Positions 22,731-28,771 of a stretch of 34,886 bases of DNA are shown here, in pieces. A program made the position numbers and the translations under genes. The notes beneath the pieces were generated by a model. It was given only the letters and a program-made list of their open reading frames with translations, was not told where the DNA came from and ran no database searches. Where the stretch lies: positions 1 to 34,886 of the forward strand of contig JAFPEE010000207.1 of assembly GCA_017389705.1 (NCBI GenBank), in the 5' to 3' direction. The stretch comes from Prevotella sp. Its GTDB lineage: Bacteria > Bacteroidota > Bacteroidia > Bacteroidales > Bacteroidaceae. Each line of letters begins with the position of its first letter. Within the stretch, counting starts at the first letter, position 1.

Positions 22731-24335
22731 ATGGCAGGACCAATACCCATGGGCCCGTTCTCGATGCCGATGTATCGTGAATGGGTGCCCAAACAAATAC
22801 GTCAGTGGCTCTATGTGCTGATGGCGCTGATGTTCCAGCTGACGGGTTGCATCTATCTGGGTGCCGCCTCGCAGATTACTGGCACCACAGGATTGATGCA
22901 CGACGACGTGATGTTCATCGGAATATGTAGCGTGGTAGGAGTAAACATGCCGTTCCCGTTTCTGTTCCGCTATAAGTTCCGCTTCACCAACCGCCAGCTG
23001 CTGCTAACATCGGCGCTGGTCATCATGGCGTGCAATCTGCTGGCTTTGGCAATCGTAAATTGTCAATTGTCAATTATCAATTCTCAATTGGCATTGCCGC
23101 TGCTTTGTGTGCTGTCGTTCCTTGCTGGTTTCTTTAAGCTCTGCGGTACCTTCGAGTGCATGTCGAACATCCAGCTGTGGATGGCACCAGGACGCGACTT
23201 CAAGATATTCTTCCCCCTGCTTTACATCATCGTGGTGGGCGATATCTTCATGCAGTCGTGGCTGGCAGGTGTGGTGACCTATCACTATAACTGGCAGATG
23301 ATGAACTGGCTCGTCATCGGACTGATGCTCGTGGTGGTGCTCATCGTCTACACGCTCACCAAGAATTTCCGTTTCATGAAACCCATGCCGCTCATCAGCA
23401 TCGACTGGCTGGGTTGTCTGCTCTGGAGTCTGTGCATTCTCGAGTTGGTGTGGCTCTTCAACTATGGCGAATACTACAACTGGAGCGATGGTGCACAATG
23501 GCGCCACGGGGTAGTGATGTTCATCGTCACGCTGGTGCTCACCATCGAGCGCGCCCGTCATATCCGACATCCTTATATCGACATGGCTGCCTTCCGCTAT
23601 AAGACGCTGCTGCCTCTGCTGGGACTGTTTGTCATTACCGAGTGGCTCGACTCGACGCCAAAGGTACTGCAGAACACGCTGACGGGTGGCGTGCTGCATT
23701 GGGGATGGATGACCACCAACGTGCTGCAACTGGTAGGCTGGATAGGCAATGCGCTGGGCTGTCTGTTCACCATGTACTGGATGAAGCGTCTGAAGCTGAA
23801 GTACACCTCGCTGCTCACCATTGGCGGACTGTGTATGGTGGCGTATCAGATGATGATGTACTTCTACGTGTCGCCAACGCTCAATCTCGAGCGACTCTAT
23901 CTGCCCACGCTGTTGCGCGCCTTCGGCTTCGCCATCTATTTCACGGCACTTACCATCTATCTCGAAGAGCTCATGCCCTTCCAGCATTTCTTCATGGGAC
24001 TGACCATTGCCGGCATCATCCGTAACGGTCCTGTGAGTGCGCTGATGGGAGGCGTCTATGGCTACAGCATGCGTCATCAGATGGCCGAGAACCTGTCGCG
24101 AGGCATCGGCCTCGACCCTACGCAGGCCCAACTGGTCAGCATCAAGCAGCTCTATGGTATCACTTGTCTGCTGGGTGTGGCTTTTGTGCTGGTGTTGCTG
24201 CTGTGGAATGTGCAGCCCGTGCGTTCAACCATGAAGAAGATTCCCTCGTGGCACAAAGTGGCACGCAGCGTCCGCAGACGCTATAGCAGTAAAACTGAAA
24301 CGCAAAACCACTTGGCTTCCGGTGAGTCATTCTAG
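22731..24335 (+). CDS. MFS-type drug efflux pump (EmrB/DHA2-like)
   Basis: The protein is 534 aa with about 12-14 hydrophobic membrane segments. It starts MAGPIPMGPFSMPMYREWVPKQIRQWLYVLMALMFQ..., a Bacteroidota variant of DHA2 transporters in which the classic motif A is weak. Later elements include MKPMPLISIDWLGCLLWSLCILELVWLFNYGEYYNWSD (matching the EmrB 'D..G..L......L...l..G....W' segment between TM6 and TM7) and a C-terminal basic tail (MKKIPSWHKVARSVRRR). Following an EmrA-type adaptor by 37 bp, it is the energising inner-membrane component of the tripartite exporter. Residues about 110-120 (VNCQLSIINSQL) come from a heptamer array at 23060-23087 within a loop between membrane segments. 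Substrate cannot be read from the sequence. Confidence 0.8.
   Translation: MAGPIPMGPFSMPMYREWVPKQIRQWLYVLMALMFQLTGCIYLGAASQITGTTGLMHDDVMFIGICSVVGVNMPFPFLFRYKFRFTNRQLLLTSALVIMACNLLALAIVNCQLSIINSQLALPLLCVLSFLAGFFKLCGTFECMSNIQLWMAPGRDFKIFFPLLYIIVVGDIFMQSWLAGVVTYHYNWQMMNWLVIGLMLVVVLIVYTLTKNFRFMKPMPLISIDWLGCLLWSLCILELVWLFNYGEYYNWSDGAQWRHGVVMFIVTLVLTIERARHIRHPYIDMAAFRYKTLLPLLGLFVITEWLDSTPKVLQNTLTGGVLHWGWMTTNVLQLVGWIGNALGCLFTMYWMKRLKLKYTSLLTIGGLCMVAYQMMMYFYVSPTLNLERLYLPTLLRAFGFAIYFTALTIYLEELMPFQHFFMGLTIAGIIRNGPVSALMGGVYGYSMRHQMAENLSRGIGLDPTQAQLVSIKQLYGITCLLGVAFVLVLLLWNVQPVRSTMKKIPSWHKVARSVRRRYSSKTETQNHLASGESF
23060..23087 (+). repeat. Heptamer array inside the MFS pump gene
   Basis: TTGTCAA, TTGTCAA, TTATCAA, TTCTCAA: four consecutive units within the frame, encoding most of NCQLSIINSQ. 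Confidence 0.8.
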
Positions 24336-24419
24336 ATAGGGAAATGCCGTAAAAGCAGCCATGTGTTCTAACATAACTCTTTCGCTGTTTAAGAAATATG
24401 CTGGAAAGATACGAAAAGA

Positions 24420-24451
24420 TTTGGATTTCTCCTTGTTTTTTCGTATCTTTG
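24420..24451 (+). promoter_or_regulatory. Complete promoter with no downstream gene
   Basis: TTTG (24420-24423) and TATCTTTG (24444-24451) with a 20-bp spacer match the Bacteroidota consensus. A transcript starting near 24458 would run straight into the palindrome at 24484-24578. The only reading frames are tiny (ATGTAA; MTKE). Confidence 0.6.
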
Positions 24452-24483
24452 CAATCTGAAAATGTAATGACTAAGGAATAAAA

Positions 24484-24578
24484 CTCGGTTTCGGCCGACC
24501 GCTCCAATATATAAGGGCGGGCGCTCCAATCTATAAGGGCGCCCGCCCTTATTCATACGGGCGGGCGGCCGAAACGAG
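24484..24578 (+). ncRNA. Nested GC-rich palindrome, candidate structured RNA or mobile palindromic element
   Basis: The outer stem pairs 24484-24497 (CTCGGTTTCGGCCG) with 24566-24578 with one bulged G. The inner stem is a perfect 14 bp: ATAAGGGCGGGCGC (24511-24524) with GCGCCCGCCCTTAT (24539-24552), loop 14 nt. A direct repeat gctccaat(a/c)tataaggg occurs twice. The G-rich run at 24558-24568 can compete for the same C-rich arm. It is far more GC-rich than its surroundings. It could be a small RNA, a terminator-like element or a dispersed palindromic repeat. Confidence 0.45.
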
Positions 24579-24612
24579 GCAGCCAGCACCTTCCTCCCTG
24601 TTTGGTTGGCCC

Positions 24613-24822
24613 TCACTCCCTGTTACATGCCGTCTCTCTCCCTGTTTGCCCGTACCAGCTGCAAAGGCCTGCATGTAGGGCAGAACGGATGTCAAGGTTG
24701 TTCATGGCCTTGGTATCGCCTGCATGAGCTTTTTTGCGGTAATTGTCTGCTTTGTTTCGCTCTTTTGGCATAAATACATTTAAATCTGAGACCAAAAGTA
24801 ACAAGAATTGCATATAAATCAC
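24613..24822 (-). pseudogene. Possible remnant with a Sel1-like repeat start
   Basis: A 69-codon frame contains MPKERNKADNYRKKAHAGDTKAMNNLD, which resembles the opening of a Sel1/TPR repeat (A..GD..Am.NL), then loses any pattern. It is probably a gene remnant or a non-coding frame; no function can be given. Confidence 0.25.
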
Positions 24823-24830
24823 TATATTTG
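24823..24830 (+). promoter_or_regulatory. -7 box upstream of the aminopeptidase
   Basis: TATATTTG followed by C matches TAnnTTTG and lies 40 bp before the ATG at 24871. No -33 element at proper spacing. Confidence 0.5.
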
Positions 24831-24870
24831 CACAAACTTATGAGAATGATTAGGATAAAACACTTGCAAT

Positions 24871-26153
24871 ATGGTTAAGAGACTTTTGGATTTCCTGAAT
24901 GCTTCGCCGGTGAATTTCCTGGCAGCAAAGAACATTGCCAGCTATCTGGAGCAGGCTGGCTATCGTCGCTTGGTCCTCAGATGCCCATCGGAGAGGTTCA
25001 GGCAGGTGACAAACTCTACGTGACGAAGAACGACTCGTCGGTCTATGCCTTCCACATCGGACGTAAACCGCTGGCCGATGCAGGGTTCCGCATGATCTGT
25101 GCCCATTGTGACTCACCCACGTTCCGCATCAAGCCCAATGCCGAGATGACCTGCGAGGGTGGCATTGTAAAGCTAAACACGGAGGTTTATGGTGGCCCGA
25201 TCATGTCTACGTGGTTCGACCGTCCGTTGACAATAGCAGGACGCGTCATAGTCCGTGGTGAGGATGCACTTCATCCCAAAACGCTGCTGCTTCATGTGAA
25301 GCGTCCACTATTGCAGATTAGCAACCTTGCCATCCACTTCAACCGTCAGGTGAACGATGGCGTGAAGCTGAGCAAGCAGAAGGATATGCTGCCCATACTG
25401 GGTATTGTCACCAGCGAGTTGGAACGTGGCAATCTGCTGATGAATGTCATCTGCGGCGAACTGAACATCAAGTCGGAGGATATCCTCGACTTCGACCTCT
25501 ATCTGGCCGATGCCTCACCCGCCTGCACCTTCGGCGTTCATGATGAGTTCCTGTCATCAGGCCGTTTGGATGACCTCTCGATGTGCTTTGCAGGTTTGGA
25601 GGCCATGATTGCAACGGACACTACAGACATGACCAAGGTGCTGGCTATCTTCGACAATGAAGAGACAGGCTCGCAGACCAAACAGGGTGCCGGCAGTCCC
25701 TTCCTTTCTATGATGCTGAAGCGTATTGCCTTGGCTCAGAGTGGTACGGAGGAAGCCTTCTATCAGGCCGTTGAGCGTGCGTTTATGATTTCGGCAGACA
25801 ACGCCCATGCCTGGCATCCCAACTACAGCGAGAAGTACGACCCCACGAACCATCCCGTTCTCGGCGGTGGCCCGGTCATCAAGTTCAATGCGGCTCAGAA
25901 GTATGCCAGCGATGCCGTCTCGGCAGCAGTCTTCGCAGAGATCTGCAGGGAGGCCGGAGTGCCGTGTCAGCGTTTCGTCAACCACTCCGACGTGGCTGGC
26001 GGCAGCACATTAGGAAACATCCTCGCTTCATCGATACCCCTTAGAGGTGTCGATATGGGCAATGCCATCCTTGCTATGCACAGCTGCAGGGAAACGGGCA
26101 GCACAGCCGACCACATCTACTGCGTCAAGGCCTTCACGAAATTCTTCGAATAG
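24871..26153 (+). pseudogene. M18-family aminopeptidase with a single-base frameshift near the N-terminus
   Basis: From ATG 24871 the frame reads MVKRLLDFLNASPVNFLAAKNIASYLEQAGYRRL, a normal M18 start, then leaves frame and stops soon after. The rest, from about 24973, is intact in another frame (MPIGEVQAGDKLYVTKND...). Adding one base between 24973 and 24974 (TTG-G[A]T-CCT-CAG) would join them as RRLDPQMPIG. All M18 metal and catalytic motifs survive: AHCDSPTFRIKP, DNEETGSQTKQGAGSP, SADNAHAWHPNY, NHSDVAGGSTLGNI and AMHSCRETGS. M18 enzymes are dodecameric cytosolic zinc aminopeptidases that remove acidic N-terminal residues. The cause may be true mutation, a sequencing error, or re-initiation at ATG 24981, which would lack the N-terminal 36 residues. 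Confidence 0.85.
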
Positions 26154-26191
26154 CAATCCGCAGTTACAAGCATCAGATCACTCCTTCAAAA

Positions 26192-26353
26192 ATGATATTC
26201 TATGATTCGAAACCCTCGGATTTCGAGGATGTACTTGACAGAGACCTCGGTAAAGTCGGAACGCCAAAGCGTGATGAGTTTGAGCGCAAGGTGGATGAGG
26301 CCATTTGTGTTTATCAAGCACAAAATGGGTGTAAAAATGGGTGTAAGTCATAA
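26192..26353 (+). pseudogene. Truncated Xre-family antitoxin (N-terminal fragment)
   Basis: The 53-codon frame encodes MIFYDSKPSDFEDVLDRDLGKVGTPKRDEFERKVDEAICVY, matching the region before the helix-turn-helix of Bacteroidota HigA-type antitoxins (G.vGTP.RdeFE....ea). Just where the HTH should begin it runs into QAQNGCKNGCKS, encoded by two 12-bp direct repeats, and stops. The downstream integrative element has probably replaced the rest. No toxin partner is visible. Confidence 0.5.
26322..26345 (+). repeat. Tandem 12-bp repeat, possible integrase arm or attachment site (left)
   Basis: AAAATGGGTGTA occurs twice in succession. It shares TGGG(T/G)GTAA with a second tandem pair at 26548-26571. 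Confidence 0.5.
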
Positions 26354-26360
26354 GATAAAA

Positions 26361-26389
26361 AATAACCGTCTGATAAACAGGCGGTTATT
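26361..26389 (+). terminator. Hairpin, probable terminator
   Basis: AATAACCGTCTG pairs with CAGGCGGTTATT (one G-T) around loop ATAAA, 7 bp after the truncated antitoxin stop. The A-tract before and short U-rich stretch after suit a bidirectional terminator. Confidence 0.6.
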
Positions 26390-26398
26390 CTCTTAGGT

Positions 26399-26433
26399 TG
26401 CGGAGAGAGGGATATTTTTGAACCTCTCATACC
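26399..26433 (-). other. Degenerate tRNA-Ser 3'-end-like fragment, possible attachment-site remnant
   Basis: On the minus strand the segment ends CCCTCTCTCCGCA, preceded by GAGAGGTTCAAAAATAT, resembling the T-arm and acceptor end of a tRNA-Ser, with an enlarged T-loop. No tRNA body precedes it. Such fragments mark integration sites, but this one is decayed and may be chance. Confidence 0.3.
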
Positions 26434-26474
26434 GTATCTTTGAGTTTCACTGTCTATCACTATATCTTTCAGAA

Positions 26475-26497
26475 CCCCTTTAAACAGGGGCTTTTTT
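26475..26497 (+). terminator. Intrinsic terminator upstream of the integrase
   Basis: CCCCT and AGGGG form a stem around TTAAAC, followed by CTTTTTT. A -7-like TATCTTTG at 26435-26442 lies 33 bp upstream, so a very short transcript could end here. Confidence 0.6.
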
Positions 26498-26547
26498 GAG
26501 ACTTTCAGTAAATTTAAATTTCTTCGAGTAAATTTGCGTATCTAAAT

Positions 26548-26571
26548 TTTTGGGGGTAATTTTGGGGGTAA
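26548..26571 (+). repeat. Tandem 12-bp repeat just upstream of the integrase (right pair)
   Basis: TTTTGGGGGTAA occurs twice in succession, 19 bp before the integrase ATG. It is related to the left pair at 26322-26345. Confidence 0.55.
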
Positions 26572-26590
26572 TTTTTAACTCCAAATAGAT

Positions 26591-27916
26591 ATGCTAATTA
26601 AGAAGAATATAACTTTCTCACTTGAAATCAAGGGCAAAGTTACAAAGAAAAAACGGAATGACCAAATACAATTGGAAAATATTCCAATTCGTATGCGAGT
26701 TACCTTCAATTGTGAGCGAATCGACTTCTTTACGGGCTACAGAACCGATGCAAGCAAGTGGGACGCTGAGAATCAGCGGGCTACTGGTATGAATAAGTCT
26801 TTGCAAACTGCGAGTGAGATCAACGACCATTTGGACTATCTTAAAGCGGAAATCATCAAGGTATTCCGTAAGTATGAATTGATGGAAGTGATGCCAACTC
26901 GCGAGCAGGTCCGACAGGACTTTAACACCCGAATTGCCCAAAATGATGACGAAAACTGGGATGATACTGAACCTGACAAACAGGTGACAAAGCCTGAAAA
27001 AAACATTTTTTGGGTATCTTTCAACGAATTTATTCGGGTCAATGGAAGGCAGAATGATTGGACTGATGCAACCTTCGAAAAGTTCCATGCCATGGAGAAC
27101 CATCTGAAGGAGTTTAACAAGCATCTTTCTTTTGACTATTTCGATGAAAATGGCTTGCTGGCTTTCGTTGAGCACCTGCGTTTGAAGAGGAACATGAAGA
27201 ACAGTACCATCGGTAAGCAGATGTCGTTCCTGAAGTGGTTCCTCAGATGGTGCTATCACCGTGGCTACCATGAGAACAGGGCTTTTGAGACGTTTAAGCC
27301 AAAACTGAAGAGTACCCAGAAGAAAGTTATCTTCTTGACCCGCGAGGAACTGACCAAGCTGGAGGAATGTGTGATTCCTGCTGATCAAAACTATCTCGCC
27401 CGTGTGCGCGATGTGTTCCTCTTTTGCTGCTATACAGGACTCAGATACTCAGACGTGTCTAATCTTCGCAAAAGCGACGTGAAGGAAGATCATATTGAGA
27501 TTACGACTATCAAGACTACGGACAGCCTTTGCATTGAATTGAACAAGTACAGCAAGTCCATACTTGAAAAGTACAAAGGCGTTGAGTTTGAGGACTATAA
27601 GGTACTGCCCGTCATCAGTAACCAGAAGATGAATACCTATCTGCATGACCTTTGTAAGCTGGCCAAAATCGACGAGCCGATACGCCAGACATTCTATAAG
27701 GGAAATGAACGAATAGACAAAGTTGAGCCCAAATACAAACTGATTGGCACCATTTGCGGGCGAAGAACATTCATCTGCAATGCCCTTTCACTTGGTATTC
27801 CAGTAGAAGTCGTCATGAAGTGGACTGGTCACAGCGACTACAAGGCCATGAAGCCATATATTGACGTGGCCGATGATATCAAGGCGAAAGCGATGAAGAA
27901 ATTCAATGATTTCTGA
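26591..27916 (+). CDS. Tyrosine site-specific integrase of an integrative element
   Basis: The protein is 441 aa. An N-terminal arm-binding-like region (about 1-100) contains IPIRMRVTFNCERIDFFTGYRTDASKWD. A SAM-like core-binding domain (about 135-230) follows, then the catalytic domain: CYTGLRYSDVSNLRKSDV carries the first Arg (about 286), TIKTTDS the Lys, GRRTFICNALSLGIPVEVVMKWTGHSDYKAMKPY carries the second Arg, the late His and the Tyr. The HxxR box seems to read IxxR (I-C-G-R), so the first His is missing. It is of the size and type found in Bacteroidota genomic islands and conjugative or mobilisable elements. Paired direct repeats and a truncated antitoxin gene upstream suggest this is the element's left end. 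Confidence 0.9.
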   Translation: MLIKKNITFSLEIKGKVTKKKRNDQIQLENIPIRMRVTFNCERIDFFTGYRTDASKWDAENQRATGMNKSLQTASEINDHLDYLKAEIIKVFRKYELMEVMPTREQVRQDFNTRIAQNDDENWDDTEPDKQVTKPEKNIFWVSFNEFIRVNGRQNDWTDATFEKFHAMENHLKEFNKHLSFDYFDENGLLAFVEHLRLKRNMKNSTIGKQMSFLKWFLRWCYHRGYHENRAFETFKPKLKSTQKKVIFLTREELTKLEECVIPADQNYLARVRDVFLFCCYTGLRYSDVSNLRKSDVKEDHIEITTIKTTDSLCIELNKYSKSILEKYKGVEFEDYKVLPVISNQKMNTYLHDLCKLAKIDEPIRQTFYKGNERIDKVEPKYKLIGTICGRRTFICNALSLGIPVEVVMKWTGHSDYKAMKPYIDVADDIKAKAMKKFNDF

Positions 27917-27994
27917 GCCGATTCTGCTCAATTGATGGTTGTGATAGTCTGTAAAATTATCCATTATTCAGTGAGGTTATTTGAAATTTTGTAT

Positions 27995-28002
27995 TACCTT
28001 TG
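27995..28002 (+). promoter_or_regulatory. -7 box ahead of the structured leader and DUF3853 gene
   Basis: TACCTTTG followed by C. Transcription from here would include the structured element at 28066-28137. Confidence 0.5.
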
Positions 28003-28065
28003 CATTGTCGTTACGAGCACTTTAAATTTTTCCCCTTTAATATTTCGTAGCGTGCCAAACTTAGT

Positions 28066-28137
28066 TGGGGCGGTCTCAGAAGAGACGATCCCGGGACTCG
28101 GAAAGAGACTGCCCCACTTCGGTACATCAGTTTGGGG
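28066..28137 (+). ncRNA. Leader RNA with two competing folds, candidate regulatory element
   Basis: Fold 1 is a 12-bp long-range stem: TGGGGCGGTCTC (28066-28077) with GAGACTGCCCCA (28105-28116), one G-T pair, enclosing CCCGGG. Fold 2 uses the same bases differently: GTCTC (28073-28077) with the nearer GAGAC (28082-28086, loop AGAA), plus CCCCA (28112-28116) with TGGGG (28133-28137). The second hairpin ends 59 nt before the DUF3853 start. Mutually exclusive stems on this scale suggest an RNA switch or, as DNA, a recombination-linked palindrome. Confidence 0.5.
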
Positions 28138-28196
28138 AAAGATTTAGTAACAGGCTTTATCATGTACCATAAGCCCTATATACAATATAATAAGAT

Positions 28197-28508
28197 ATGT
28201 GTCAGGTAACAGACGAATTATTAGAAAAGACAATTGGAGAAATGAGTGGTATTGAGTTCATCCAGCTTATCAAGGCTGCCAATGAGGACATCATTGACGA
28301 TAAGCAGGAAGATGACGAGGACAAGTACGTTTACGGCATAGCCGGAATAGCTGAGTTGTTCCATTGCAGCCTCCCTACAGCCAACAGAATCAAGAAAAGC
28401 GGCAGAATCAAGAAGGCCATCACACAGGTTGGCAGAAAGATTGTCGTTGACAAGAAGATGGCAATGGAACTGGCAAAACAGCCCGTTTATCATCGCAGAG
28501 GGGCATAA
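28197..28508 (+). CDS. DUF3853-family protein, AlpA/excisionase-like DNA-binding regulator
   Basis: The protein is 103 aa. The C-terminal half, YVYGIAGIAELFHCSLPTANRIKKSGRIKKAITQVGRKIVVDKKMAMELA, is the DUF3853 signature: a winged helix-turn-helix in the MerR/AlpA style with recognition helix around SLPTANRIKKSG. The acidic N-terminal half (about 1-45) is helical. Such proteins are standard residents of Bacteroidota mobile elements next to integrases and are thought to control excision or expression (function inferred). It lies between the integrase and an AAA ATPase, with a structured leader upstream and a perfect hairpin just downstream. Confidence 0.8.
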   Translation: MCQVTDELLEKTIGEMSGIEFIQLIKAANEDIIDDKQEDDEDKYVYGIAGIAELFHCSLPTANRIKKSGRIKKAITQVGRKIVVDKKMAMELAKQPVYHRRGA

Positions 28509-28523
28509 AAAGAGAGAAATATT

Positions 28524-28566
28524 ATATAAATTCGGCAATAAATTTGGATTATTGCCGAATTTATAT
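28524..28566 (+). terminator. Perfect 18-bp inverted repeat after the DUF3853 gene
   Basis: ATATAAATTCGGCAATAA (28524-28541) pairs perfectly with its complement at 28549-28566 around a 7-nt loop, followed by TTG. It is likely a terminator, though there is no long T run, so a protein-binding palindrome is possible. Confidence 0.6.
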
Positions 28567-28615
28567 TTGCCAAGCAAGCAAGTAAAGGACGACGGAATAC
28601 TACAAAATAATGGGT

Positions 28616-28700
28616 AACTTGTGAGAATTTTGACGCAAGCACGCAAATGACTTATGAGAATTTTGACAAATAAAGGTTAAAAACTTGTGAGAATTTTGAC
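28616..28700 (+). repeat. Three direct repeats at 33-bp spacing upstream of the AAA ATPase (iteron- or operator-like)
   Basis: ACTT(G/A)TGAGAATTTTGAC occurs at 28617, 28650 and 28683, exactly 33 bp apart, about three helical turns. Spacers are unrelated. The last copy ends 40 bp before the ATPase -7 box. Confidence 0.75.
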
Positions 28701-28718
28701 AAAACCATGCATAACCAC

Positions 28719-28748
28719 TTGTTTTTCAGAAGAAACTTTGTATATTTG
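28719..28748 (+). promoter_or_regulatory. Promoter of the AAA ATPase gene
   Basis: TTG (28719-28721) and TATATTTG (28741-28748) are separated by 19 bp; the ATG follows at 28772. Confidence 0.6.
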
Positions 28749-28771
28749 CACCCATAAAACATATTATAAAG

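Larger units (their letters stand above)
24336..24870. other. 535-bp region without a convincing gene between the efflux operon and the aminopeptidase
   Basis: It holds a complete promoter (24420-24451), a large GC-rich palindrome (24484-24578), a possible gene remnant on the minus strand (24613-24822) and a -7 box for the next gene (24823-24830). Short reading frames here lack credible starts or family features. Confidence 0.6.

Noticed and set aside
23070..24131. 353-codon minus-strand frame opposite the MFS pump
   Set aside because: His/Gln/Arg-rich antisense translation of a membrane protein; no family features.
26618..27388. 256-codon minus-strand frame opposite the integrase
   Set aside because: The integrase is unambiguous; this frame lacks any motif.
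28616..28700. Possible small CRISPR array
   Set aside because: Only three 18-bp repeats with 15-bp spacers, no dyad in the repeat and no cas genes; operator or iteron fits better.
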